This document shows positions 53,885 through 62,673 of a stretch of DNA of 64,000 nucleotides, one piece after another. The stretch covers positions 248,001-312,000 of the forward strand of contig NZ_JAATVV010000004.1 of the NCBI RefSeq assembly GCF_013184775.1. Reading direction: 5' to 3'. A program made the translations under genes and the position numbers. This DNA is from Martelella sp. HB161492. GTDB taxonomy: Bacteria; Pseudomonadota; Alphaproteobacteria; Rhizobiales; Rhizobiaceae. The stretch's first letter is position 1. Each line of letters opens with the position of its first letter. The notes beneath the pieces are model-generated. The model saw only the letters and a program-made list of their open reading frames with translations, made no database searches and was not told where the DNA came from.

Positions 53885-54943
53885 TTACTTCTTGATGCGT
53901 TCCGGGCCGGAACGCTCGGCAGATTTTGCCCAGATATTGATGTTCGCATCGTGAGCGAAGCGGTCAATCTCGGAAAGCTCCTCAGCGCTAAATTCGAGAT
54001 TGCCGAGTGCCGCGACGCAATCCGTTACCTGTTCCGGGCGGCTGGCACCGATCAGCGCCGTCGTCACGCGGCCACCACGCAGAACCCAGGCCAGCGCCAT
54101 CTGTGCCAGTGTCTGGCCACGACTTTCCGCAATCGCGTTCAAAGAGCGGATATGCTTGATCGTTTCCTCGTTGAGAAAGCTTTCACGCAGTGACTTGCCT
54201 TGCGAGGCACGGCTGCCTTCGGGAATGCCGTTCAGATATTTGGAGGTCAGCATGCCCTGCGCCAGCGGCGAGAACACGATCGAGCCGATGCCGAGTTCTT
54301 CGAGCGTATCAAGCAGTCCGTCTTCCTCGACCCAGCGGTTGATCATCGAATAGCTCGGCTGATGGATCACGAAGGGGGTCTTCAGCTCCTTCAGGATCGC
54401 ATAGGCCTCACGGGTACGCTGCGAATTATAGGATGAAATGCCGACGTAAAGCGCCCGGCCGGACCGCACGATATGGTCAAGCGCCATGCAGGTCTCTTCC
54501 AGCGGCGTATCGGGGTCGAAACGGTGCGAATAGAAGATATCGACATAGTCCAGTCCCAGACGCTTCAGGCTCTGGTCGCAGGACGCGATCATATATTTGC
54601 GGCTGCCCCATTCGCCATAGGGGCCTTCCCACATGTTGTAGCCGGCCTTGGAGGAGATGATCATCTCATCACGCAATCCGGCAAATTCGTTTTTCAGGAT
54701 CGAACCGAAGGCAATTTCAGCAGAACCGGCCGGCGGACCGTAATTATTGGCCAGATCGAAATGGGTGATGCCCGCATCGAAGGCAGTCTCGCAGATGGAA
54801 ACCTTGCGGGCACGCTCGGTGTCATCACCAAAATTGTGCCACAGCCCCAGCGAAATGGCAGGAAGCTTCAGCCCGGACGCACCACAGCGGTTATAGATCA
54901 TCGTGTCGTAGCGTTTATCAGAAGGGGTCCAGCTCATGGTCAT
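53885..54943 (-). CDS. Aldo/keto reductase (YghZ/MgrA type)
   Basis: The 352-residue NADPH-dependent oxidoreductase has the AKR tetrad positions D63, Y68, K98 and the later H140 region (FYSHRFDP). The NADP segment VTTALIGASRPEQV is near the end. It resembles the E. coli YghZ L-glyceraldehyde 3-phosphate reductase group and the beta subunit-like AKR14 proteins. The start at 54943 reads MTMSWTPSDKRYD; MSWTP at 54937 is an alternative. It is co-directional with the sugar locus upstream but separated by 184 bp and a hairpin. Confidence 0.88.
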   Translation of the reverse strand: MTMSWTPSDKRYDTMIYNRCGASGLKLPAISLGLWHNFGDDTERARKVSICETAFDAGITHFDLANNYGPPAGSAEIAFGSILKNEFAGLRDEMIISSKAGYNMWEGPYGEWGSRKYMIASCDQSLKRLGLDYVDIFYSHRFDPDTPLEETCMALDHIVRSGRALYVGISSYNSQRTREAYAILKELKTPFVIHQPSYSMINRWVEEDGLLDTLEELGIGSIVFSPLAQGMLTSKYLNGIPEGSRASQGKSLRESFLNEETIKHIRSLNAIAESRGQTLAQMALAWVLRGGRVTTALIGASRPEQVTDCVAALGNLEFSAEELSEIDRFAHDANINIWAKSAERSGPERIKK

Positions 54944-55065
54944 CCTCGTATCGTGCTGCCGGGCGACAAGCCACAGGCAGCGGTTTCTCTGGCCGGGATC
55001 CCGGCATCCATTCGGAAAAGCAGGCCGGCGACCCCGGCCCTTACAGCGGATATCCCGTTATAACT

Positions 55066-55100
55066 GATTTGCCGCAGCGCTCCATGCGTTGCGGCAAATC
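55066..55100 (-). terminator. Hairpin at the end of the sugar locus
   Basis: GATTTGCCGCA and TGCGGCAAATC are an 11-bp perfect stem (55066-55076 and 55090-55100) about 30 bases after the Gfo/Idh stop on the minus strand. No clear T run follows, so termination is probable but not certain. Confidence 0.6.
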
Positions 55101-55127
55101 CGGTTGAAAAAGAACAGATGTCGGCCG

Positions 55128-56261
55128 TCAGCGCAGCAATTGAGCCGCCTCTTCCATGCCGAGCGCTGCCGGCTGCGTGCAGGTGGTCGAAAGCGTGACG
55201 AATGCGCCCGTCTCTCCCGACTTCAGGATTGATGTCATCACATCAACGCCATGCAGTGCCCGGTCAAGCGAGCAGCGCGCATCACGGCCCTCGATCAGCG
55301 CCAGCGCCATATCGGCGAGGCCAGCTGTGCGGTAATTGGCGCGCGGCCCCTGCGGGCTTTCCTGATTGGCGATGCCGAAAGGATGCTCCCAGGCAGGAAG
55401 CGAAACGATATCGCGGTTACGGCCGGAGGCTTCGACCGTGCCGCCGAAGAAATTCGGATCCGGCACGAAGAGCGAGCCCTCGGTGCCATAAAGCTCCATC
55501 GGTCCATGACGATGCGCCCAGACATCCCAGCTCGCGGAAAGCGTGATCGTCGCACCGCTGACGAACTCCAGAAGCGCATGGATATTGGTCGGCGTCTTCA
55601 CCGGGATCACTGCGCCACGACGCGGCTGACTGGTAATGGTGCGGGTTTCATGCGCCATGGAGGTGAGCGCGCCAACACGCTTCACCGGCCCGATCAGATT
55701 GATCAGATTGGCGATATAATAGGGACCGAGATCGAGCACCGGCCCGCCGCCAGGCAGGAAAAAGAAATCGGGATTGGGATGCCACATCTCCATGCCCGGG
55801 CTCATCACATGACAAGTCCCCGATGTGATCCTGCCAATCGCACCGCTATCGATATGCGCACGCGCCAGCTGATGCGCGCCACCGAGAAACGTATCCGGCG
55901 CGCAACCGACCGAAAGCCCCTTCTCGGCGGCAAGCCTGCCCAGGATCTCTCCTTCCGACAGTGAAAGCACCAGCGGCTTTTCCGAATAGACATGCTTGCC
56001 AGCCTCGAGAATGCGCTGCGAAACGGCAAAATGCGCATCGGGGATGGTCAGATTGACGATAACGTCAATCTCGTCATTGTCGAGCAGTTCATCGACCGAT
56101 TGCTCTGCGACCCCGAATTCCTCGGCCCGCAGCATGGCAGCGGAGCGGTTGATATCGGCGCAGGCCAGCACATTCAGTCCCTTGAAAAGTGGCGCCAGCC
56201 GAAAATAGGTCGTCGAAATATTGCCGCATCCGAGGATGCCGACCCCAAGTTCTCTCGTCAT
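55128..56261 (-). CDS. Gfo/Idh/MocA family oxidoreductase
   Basis: The 377-residue NAD(P)-dependent sugar oxidoreductase starts MTRELGVGILGCGNIS (Rossmann). The family motif EKPLVLSLSEG (about residues 95-105) holds the catalytic lysine, and DLGPYYIANLINLIGP comes later. Substrates in this family are sugars or inositols. It is the last gene of the locus (56273-63912) and follows the isomerase-like gene by 11 bp. A role in metabolising the released monosaccharide is inferred. Confidence 0.87.
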   Translation of the reverse strand: MTRELGVGILGCGNISTTYFRLAPLFKGLNVLACADINRSAAMLRAEEFGVAEQSVDELLDNDEIDVIVNLTIPDAHFAVSQRILEAGKHVYSEKPLVLSLSEGEILGRLAAEKGLSVGCAPDTFLGGAHQLARAHIDSGAIGRITSGTCHVMSPGMEMWHPNPDFFFLPGGGPVLDLGPYYIANLINLIGPVKRVGALTSMAHETRTITSQPRRGAVIPVKTPTNIHALLEFVSGATITLSASWDVWAHRHGPMELYGTEGSLFVPDPNFFGGTVEASGRNRDIVSLPAWEHPFGIANQESPQGPRANYRTAGLADMALALIEGRDARCSLDRALHGVDVMTSILKSGETGAFVTLSTTCTQPAALGMEEAAQLLR

Positions 56262-56272
56262 GTTGGCCTCTT

Positions 56273-57034
56273 TCAGAATTTCCGGAATGCCGCGCTGGAA
56301 CGCTCCAGCATGCGGTCGATATCGTTGGGATTATCGTGCTCGACGACATAGTGACGAACCGGCATCTGGCGCAGCACCTTCATCAGTCCGGGCCAGTCAA
56401 CGGTTCCGTCGCCGACATCGGCCCAGCCATCTTCATCCTCATTTTCGCCGTCCTCAGCGATATCTTTCACATGCACCGCCGTGATCCGCTCCTTCAGAAA
56501 CTCGATCCAGAAATAGGGATCGCCACCGCCGCGAATGACCCAGGCGATATCCGCCTCCCAGCTGAGTTCCGGTCCGCCGGCCATGAGATGCGTCATCGGC
56601 GCGCTGCCATCGGCAAGGGGCTCGAATTCATAGGCGTGATTGTGCCAGCCGAAGATATAACCCGCCTCACGATAGGGCTTTCCCGCCGCCTGCAGCCGCT
56701 CGCCAAAGGCCTTCCAGCCGGCACCGGTCAAAGGCCGCGCCTCCTCGGGCAGGAAGGGGCAGAAAATGCTGTCCATCTTCAGCGCTGCTGCAATCTCCAG
56801 CACGCGCTCGCTTTCCTGCTCCAGCATGTCGAGGCTGAAATGGCCGCTTGGCATGGAAAGTCCGATGGTCTGAAGGTCACTGGCAAGGCGCAACAGGCCC
56901 GCCTCATCCAGATCATTATAGAGTACGCCATAGCCTTCCACCTCACTGTAACCAGCGGCGGCAAGCTTTTTGAAAATAGCCGAAAACGGCTGATAGTTCC
57001 GTGCGCTGTAAAGCTGAAAACCAAGCTTTGTCAT
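56273..57034 (-). CDS. Sugar phosphate isomerase/epimerase family protein
   Basis: The 253-residue TIM-barrel protein of the AP endonuclease 2 superfamily (xylose isomerase-like) starts MTKLGFQLYSARNY. Metal-ligand blocks are WHNHAYEFEPL (about residues 130-140), EADIAWVIRGGGDP, AVHVKDIAEDG and YVVEHDNPNDI. It has no sequence evidence for one substrate. It sits between the beta-mannosidase and the Gfo/Idh gene. Confidence 0.85.
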   Translation of the reverse strand: MTKLGFQLYSARNYQPFSAIFKKLAAAGYSEVEGYGVLYNDLDEAGLLRLASDLQTIGLSMPSGHFSLDMLEQESERVLEIAAALKMDSIFCPFLPEEARPLTGAGWKAFGERLQAAGKPYREAGYIFGWHNHAYEFEPLADGSAPMTHLMAGGPELSWEADIAWVIRGGGDPYFWIEFLKERITAVHVKDIAEDGENEDEDGWADVGDGTVDWPGLMKVLRQMPVRHYVVEHDNPNDIDRMLERSSAAFRKF

Positions 57035-57069
57035 TCTGTCCTCCCAGGGCTGCTCCTCAGACCCTTTTG

Positions 57070-59535
57070 CTATTCATCCGCCTGACTGCCGTAGAGATCG
57101 GTAATCCGGAACACCGGCTCACCATCGCTCGCCTCATCGGGCACAAACTGGATCGTGCGCGTCTCTCCGGCGCACAGATCAAACGCATTATCAGTATAGC
57201 GTCCCGGCCGGTCAGCTTCGATCATGATATAGAGCGAAAGCCGCTTTGCCTCGATGCGGACCTCGAAGGACCCATCCTCAAGCGGTGTCACGTCGCTCAC
57301 CAGACCGGAGGGCGCCAGTGCGTATTCCTTGTAGGGCTTCGGCGCATAATGGCCCTCACCCTGGCTCATGTCGGAGGCGGAAAACAGCCAGAACAGCAGC
57401 ATGTCAGGGCCGAGCGCTTCAAGCGGCAGGCTGGTGACGTCAACCGCGCGATCGGTGGGCACGGTGACACGGTGCTGGCCCGCAAATTCACGCGCGCCAT
57501 CGACGCCAACCGTGAAAAGATCCAGCAGAAGATCAACCGCCTCATCGGTATCGTTGACCGCGACAAGGCGGATCGACTCGCCATCATCCGATGGAATTGC
57601 CGCAACAAAAACCGGCGAAAAGAAGCGGCGCACCATATAATGCATGGCCTTCCAGCCGCCGCCATAGTCGAGGCTCGCCCAGGAGGCGACCGGCCAGGTG
57701 TCGTTCAGCTGCCAGTAGATCGTGCCCATGCAATGGGGTTTGAGCGACCGCCAGAATTCCACCGCCGTCTTGATCGCCAGTCCCTGCTGGATCTGGCTCA
57801 GATAAACGAAACTCTCGAAATCCTTGGGAAAGCGGAAATAGCGGAACATGGTGGCGGCGATGCGTTCATTGCCGCCGACATTCTTCTGATGCTTCTCCAT
57901 CACCGGGGCCGCAATATTGAAATCGGCCTCTGCGGCGAAACTGCGGATCACCGGCATCGAGGTATAGGACTGGAAGCCGAATTCGGAGCAGAAACGCGGC
58001 CTGATTTCGCGATAATTGGCGAACGGCTTGTTCTCATGCCAGACGGACCAGTAATGCATGTCGCCCGAGCCGTCGGAATGCCAGGCATCACCATAATCGA
58101 GATAGCCGGAAGCCGGGCTCGACGGCCACCAGATCGCATCGGCGAACGCGGCCTTCAGCCCTGTCTCGATTGTCCGGTTCAGCCGATCATAGGCAACCAG
58201 ATAGCGATCGCGGTTCTCGCGCGATTCCTTGAACCAGGTGAGCGCGCCGACCAGCTCATTATCGCCGCACCAGATCGCAATCGAGGCATGGCTGGACAGG
58301 CGCTTGACCTGATAGTCGACCTCCTCCGCCACATTGCCAAGGAAATCATCGCTGCAGGGATAGAGATTGCAGGCGAACATGAAATCCTGCCACACCATCA
58401 GGCCGAGCAGATCGCAGACATCATAGAACCAGTCAGCCTCGTAGAAGCCGCCGCCCCAGACGCGGATCATGTTCATATTGGCGGCAACGGCAGAGGTCAG
58501 GAGATCGACGGTCTTTTCCGGACTGGTGCGGGAGAAAAGCGCATCGGCCGGGATCCAGTTGGCACCGCGGCAGAAGATCTCCCGGCCATTGACCCGGACC
58601 GCGAAGCGGCTGCCGGCTTCATCCGGATCGGTCAGGAGTTCGATGGTGCGAAAGCCGATCTGGCGCGATACGGTTTCGCCGCCTGCCGTTACTTCCAGCA
58701 GCGAGAGCGCCTGTTCGCCATGGCCCGCCGGCCACCAGAGTTCCGGCTCGTCCACCTCAAAGACATGGGAAACGCGGGTCTCACCGGCGACAACGGCGCA
58801 GTCCAGCACCTCTTCATCGCCATCCAGCTCAAGCCGCATCCGGGCAACGCCCGGTTCATCGGCATAAAGGGTGACATCCACTTTCAGCGCCACCGAACCA
58901 TCGTCGCGATGGGTCTGCGCAGTCTGGATATGCTCGATCCGCGCGTCCTTCAGCTTCTTCAGCGCAAAGCTGCCATAGGCGCCGAAGGGTGCGAGCGCGA
59001 TATTCCAGTCCCAGCCGAAATGACAGGGTGGCTTGCGCAGCATATTGCCATTGGCAAGCGGCGCATTTTCAAAATGATAGGGCACGAAGAAGGGCTGCTT
59101 TTCCTGCCGCGCCGCGCCTTCGGCAATGGCGGAGCGAAAGAAGATCCGGACCGCATTTTCCCCGCTCCTGAGCGCGCTGCTGACATCGGGACGATAGCGG
59201 CGAAAGCAGTTGTCCGCCTCCAGCACGACCTGACCATTGATCAGCACGGTCGCCACCGTATCGAGATTGTCAATGTCGAGATACCAGCTACCCGACGCAT
59301 CCTCGAGCATGAAATGACGCTCGGCAATCCAGTCGCTTTCACCGACCCATTGCACGACATCCTCATTCTTGCCGATATAGGGGTCGGGAATGATGCCCGC
59401 CGCCTGCAGGGCACTGTGGCCATCACCGGGAAAGCTGATCGGGCAGGAATGGACACCGTCGACAGAGGTGAGAGTCCAGATGCCCGTCAGGTCGACAGAC
59501 GCGGTTTCGTCAGCGAGGACCGGTTCATGTGTCAT
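57070..59535 (-). CDS. Beta-mannosidase, glycoside hydrolase family 2
   Basis: The 821-residue GH2 enzyme should hydrolyse terminal beta-D-mannose residues of manno-oligosaccharides. The acid/base glutamate lies in AIWCGDNELVGAL (about residue 427) and the nucleophile glutamate in FCSEFGFQSY (about 518). The N-terminal jelly-roll domain (about 10-180) has LTGIWTLTSVDG and WYLDIDNLDT. No signal peptide is seen, so it is probably cytoplasmic. The start at 59535 has AGGGTG upstream. The longer open frame to 59634 crosses an operator-like palindrome. Confidence 0.92.
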   Translation of the reverse strand: MTHEPVLADETASVDLTGIWTLTSVDGVHSCPISFPGDGHSALQAAGIIPDPYIGKNEDVVQWVGESDWIAERHFMLEDASGSWYLDIDNLDTVATVLINGQVVLEADNCFRRYRPDVSSALRSGENAVRIFFRSAIAEGAARQEKQPFFVPYHFENAPLANGNMLRKPPCHFGWDWNIALAPFGAYGSFALKKLKDARIEHIQTAQTHRDDGSVALKVDVTLYADEPGVARMRLELDGDEEVLDCAVVAGETRVSHVFEVDEPELWWPAGHGEQALSLLEVTAGGETVSRQIGFRTIELLTDPDEAGSRFAVRVNGREIFCRGANWIPADALFSRTSPEKTVDLLTSAVAANMNMIRVWGGGFYEADWFYDVCDLLGLMVWQDFMFACNLYPCSDDFLGNVAEEVDYQVKRLSSHASIAIWCGDNELVGALTWFKESRENRDRYLVAYDRLNRTIETGLKAAFADAIWWPSSPASGYLDYGDAWHSDGSGDMHYWSVWHENKPFANYREIRPRFCSEFGFQSYTSMPVIRSFAAEADFNIAAPVMEKHQKNVGGNERIAATMFRYFRFPKDFESFVYLSQIQQGLAIKTAVEFWRSLKPHCMGTIYWQLNDTWPVASWASLDYGGGWKAMHYMVRRFFSPVFVAAIPSDDGESIRLVAVNDTDEAVDLLLDLFTVGVDGAREFAGQHRVTVPTDRAVDVTSLPLEALGPDMLLFWLFSASDMSQGEGHYAPKPYKEYALAPSGLVSDVTPLEDGSFEVRIEAKRLSLYIMIEADRPGRYTDNAFDLCAGETRTIQFVPDEASDGEPVFRITDLYGSQADE

Positions 59536-59608
59536 GGCAACACCCTGAATGAGAAAAGTCTGAGGGAAAGCGCCGCGTCCATCCTCCCGAGACATCAGCC
59601 AGCGCCAG

Positions 59609-59626
59609 AACTGTAACGATACAGTT
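59609..59626. promoter_or_regulatory. LacI-type operator-like palindrome before the beta-mannosidase
   Basis: AACTGTAACGATACAGTT is an 18-bp near-perfect palindrome with a central CG, the form of LacI-family operators. It lies 74 bases upstream of the mannosidase start codon in the 156-bp gap after the ATPase gene. The regulator gene is not in the window. Confidence 0.6.
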
Positions 59627-59691
59627 AGCCCCATATCGTTGATTTGGCCAGCCCCGCGACCGGGGCAAGGCCGAAATTTGGTGCTGCGGCA

Positions 59692-60783
59692 CTACAGCCG
59701 CAACTCGCTCTTCGCATCGAAGAGCGACGCAAGATCCATGTTGAAACCGAGCTTGATTTTCTGACCCGTCTTGTAGCGGCGGTTGCCGCCGACACGCACC
59801 GAAATCAGATGGCCGGCATGTTTCAGCCAGAGCAGATTGTCAGCGCCCATCGGTTCTTCAAGGTCGACGATGGCATCATGGGTTTCATGCCCCTCGGGGA
59901 TCTCCTCATCGACCATGATATGCTCCGGACGCACACCAAGCGCGACATCGCGCTCGCCTGGCAGTTCGCCGCTGGCATCATAGCCATCAAGGGCGAAATC
60001 AACGTCATGCGTGGCAAAGACACGCCGTCCGCCCTTCACCACCAGACGTCCGTTGAGGAAATTCATCGATGGCGAGCCGATAAAGCCGGCAACGAAGCGG
60101 TTGACCGGGCGGTTATAGATCGTGATCGGATCATCCAGCTGCTGGATCACACCGCTTTTCATGATGGCGATGCGATCGGCCAGCGTCAGCGCCTCGATCT
60201 GATCATGGGTCACATAGATCATCGTGTTGCCAAGCGACTGATGTAGTCGCTTGATCTCGACACGCAGCTCCGAGCGCAGCTTGGCATCGAGGTTCGACAG
60301 CGGCTCATCGAACAGAAAGACATCGACGTCGCGGACAAGGGCACGGCCGATCGCGACGCGCTGGCGCTGACCGCCGGAAAGCTCCGCCGGCTTGCGTTTC
60401 AGCAGCGGTTCGATCTGCAGGATACCCGATGCACGTTCGACGCGGGAGCGGATCTCGTCCTTCGGCACTTTCGCCACCTGCAGGCCAAAGGACAGGTTCT
60501 TCTCCACCGTCATCTGCGGATAGAGCGCATAGGACTGGAACACCATGCCGATGCCGCGATCCTTGGGCTCCTCCCAGGTGACATTCTTGCCCTTGATGAA
60601 TATCTGGCCCTGCGTGGCCTCCAGCAGGCCGGCGATACAGTTCAAAAGCGTGGACTTGCCGCAGCCCGACGAACCGAGCAGCACCAGAAACTCGCCTTCA
60701 TTGATCTCGAGATTGAGGTCCCTCAGCACCTCGATGGCGCCGAAGGAGAGCGACAGATCCTTGATCGATACACTTGTGGTCAT
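59692..60783 (-). CDS. ugpC: Sugar ABC transporter ATP-binding protein (UgpC/MsmX type)
   Basis: The 363-residue ATPase powers a CUT1 sugar importer. Walker A is GSSGCGKST (37-45), the signature LSGGQRQRVAIGRALVR is near 134-150, and Walker B is FLFDEPLSNLDAKLR. The C-terminal regulatory OB-like (TOBE) domain (about 235-360) follows, and the protein ends in KSELRL. Such ATPases are often shared by several importers. It lies 3 bp after the inner permease gene. Confidence 0.92.
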   Translation of the reverse strand: MTTSVSIKDLSLSFGAIEVLRDLNLEINEGEFLVLLGSSGCGKSTLLNCIAGLLEATQGQIFIKGKNVTWEEPKDRGIGMVFQSYALYPQMTVEKNLSFGLQVAKVPKDEIRSRVERASGILQIEPLLKRKPAELSGGQRQRVAIGRALVRDVDVFLFDEPLSNLDAKLRSELRVEIKRLHQSLGNTMIYVTHDQIEALTLADRIAIMKSGVIQQLDDPITIYNRPVNRFVAGFIGSPSMNFLNGRLVVKGGRRVFATHDVDFALDGYDASGELPGERDVALGVRPEHIMVDEEIPEGHETHDAIVDLEEPMGADNLLWLKHAGHLISVRVGGNRRYKTGQKIKLGFNMDLASLFDAKSELRL

Positions 60784-60786
60784 GGT

Positions 60787-61683
60787 TTACCCTTTCACGG
60801 CGCCGGCGGCGATGCCGCGCACAAAGAGCGGGCCGGAAATGAAATAGACAATCAGGGGAACGAGGCCGGTCAGAAGCGTTGCCGCCATGTTGACGTTGTA
60901 TTCCTTCACGCCCTGAACCGCGTTGACGACATTGTTCAGCTGCACCGTCATCGGATAGTTCTGCTGGCCGGCGAAGATCACACCGAAGAGAAAGTCGTTC
61001 CAGATGCCGGTTGTCTGGATGATCATGCCGACGACGAAGATCGGCAGCGACATCGGCAGCATGATGCGGAAGAAGATCTGCCAGAAGCCGGCGCCATCGA
61101 CGCGCGCAGCCTTGAACAGTTCGGGCGGCAGCGAGGCAAAGTAGTTGCGAAACAGCAGCGTCAGGATCGGCATGCCAAAAATCGTATGAACCAGCACAAT
61201 GCCCGGAAGCGTGGAGAAAAGATGCAGTTCCCGCAGGATGATCACCAGCGGATAGAGCATCACCTGATAGGGAATGAAGGCACCGAACAGCAATACGGTG
61301 AAGAAGAACTCCGAGCCCTTGAACCGCCAGTTCGCCAGCGCATAGCCATTGACCGAGGCAACGGCGATGGAAACGATGATGCCCGGAACCGTGATCTTCA
61401 CCGAGTTCCAGAAGCCGACGCGGATCCCCTCGCAGTAAAGGCCGGTGCAGGCCTGGCTCCAGGCCTTGACCCAGGGTTCGAACGTGATCTCGACCGGCGG
61501 CGCGAAAATATGCCCCAGGCGGATCTCTGGCATGCCCTTCAGCGAGGTGACGACCATCACATAAAGCGGCAGAAGATAATAAACGGCGACAACGAAAAGG
61601 ATGCCATAGAGCATGATGCGCTTCGGGGCGAAGCGGCGTTTTGGTTTGGGGCCGAAGGGTTCGGCTTCAGACAGGCTGGTCAT
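60787..61683 (-). CDS. Sugar ABC transporter permease, inner subunit 2 (MalG type)
   Basis: The 298-residue permease has six membrane segments. The EAA loop (EAARVDGAGFWQIFFRIMLPMS, about residues 184-205) is the docking site for the ATPase. The start at 61683, MTSLSEAEPFG, has AGGAGG four bases upstream; an in-frame start to 61728 would overlap the first permease gene. It lies 8 bp after the gene at 61692-62585. Confidence 0.92.
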   Translation of the reverse strand: MTSLSEAEPFGPKPKRRFAPKRIMLYGILFVVAVYYLLPLYVMVVTSLKGMPEIRLGHIFAPPVEITFEPWVKAWSQACTGLYCEGIRVGFWNSVKITVPGIIVSIAVASVNGYALANWRFKGSEFFFTVLLFGAFIPYQVMLYPLVIILRELHLFSTLPGIVLVHTIFGMPILTLLFRNYFASLPPELFKAARVDGAGFWQIFFRIMLPMSLPIFVVGMIIQTTGIWNDFLFGVIFAGQQNYPMTVQLNNVVNAVQGVKEYNVNMAATLLTGLVPLIVYFISGPLFVRGIAAGAVKG

Positions 61684-61691
61684 GCCGCCTC

Positions 61692-62585
61692 CTATTGTTT
61701 CTTCTGCCGGAACTCCATCAGAGCCCACGGCACGAGAATGATGAAGACGGTGACAAGCATCACGGTGGAGGCGGCCAGCCCCTGACCGATATTGCCGCGC
61801 TGGAACATCAGGTCATAGACATATTTCGCCGGCACTTCGGAGGCGAATCCGGGACCGCCCTGCGTCATTGCAACCACGAGATCGTAAACGCGGACGATGC
61901 CCGAGGCGACAATCACCAGTGTCGTGACAAAGACGCCGCGCATCATCGGAATGACGATGAAGAGATAGGTCCGCCAGGCCGGAATGCCGTCAACGCGGGC
62001 CGCCTTCCAGATCTCGTTGTCAATGCCGCGCAGCCCCGCCAGCATCAGCACCATGACAAGGCCAGTGCCCTGCCACAGACCGGCGATCACAAGCGCATAG
62101 ATCACCGTATGCTTGTTGCCGAGCAACGCCAGATTGCCGCCGGGAAGCCCCATATCATCGAGAAATTTCGGCAGACCGAGCGTCGGATCGAGAATCCATT
62201 GCCAGACAAGGCCGGTAACGATGAAAGACAGCGCGAAGGGATAGAGGAAGATCGTGCGGAATGTATTCTCGAAGCGGATTTTCTGGTCCAGCAGCGTGGC
62301 GAGTACAAAGCCAACAACGAAGGAGAAGACCAGACTGAGGCCGCCATAGATCATCAGATTGATGATTGCCGTGTTCCAGCGGGTGGTATTGAACAACCGC
62401 ACATACTGGGCAAAACCGACGAAATGCTCGCTCGGCAGCAGCTTCGAATTGGTAAAGGAATAGACGACCGTCCAGGCGGTGCAGCCGATGAAAATGACGA
62501 CAGCCGTCAACATCATCGGAATGGCCGCGATCTTGGCGTTCAGATTCTTGAACAGACCAAAGGGACGGCGAGCAACTGAAGACAT
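61692..62585 (-). CDS. Sugar ABC transporter permease, inner subunit 1 (MalF type)
   Basis: The 297-residue permease has six membrane segments and the EAA loop KAARVDGIPAWRTYLFIVIPMM (about residues 198-219). It is the companion of the permease at 60787-61683 in a CUT1-type importer and follows the binding-protein gene by 88 bp. Confidence 0.92.
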   Translation of the reverse strand: MSSVARRPFGLFKNLNAKIAAIPMMLTAVVIFIGCTAWTVVYSFTNSKLLPSEHFVGFAQYVRLFNTTRWNTAIINLMIYGGLSLVFSFVVGFVLATLLDQKIRFENTFRTIFLYPFALSFIVTGLVWQWILDPTLGLPKFLDDMGLPGGNLALLGNKHTVIYALVIAGLWQGTGLVMVLMLAGLRGIDNEIWKAARVDGIPAWRTYLFIVIPMMRGVFVTTLVIVASGIVRVYDLVVAMTQGGPGFASEVPAKYVYDLMFQRGNIGQGLAASTVMLVTVFIILVPWALMEFRQKKQ

Positions 62586-62673
62586 AGCGCTCCCCTCTCT
62601 TCTTCAATGTTTTTGGATGCCAAGTCCGGCGGAGCGGAACCCAGGCCCCGCCCCGCCGGTCCGGCCACACCCG

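Noticed and set aside
57001-59616. 871-codon plus-strand open frame antisense to the beta-mannosidase
   Set aside because: Long only because of GC-rich third positions; the GH2 active-site motifs lie on the minus strand.
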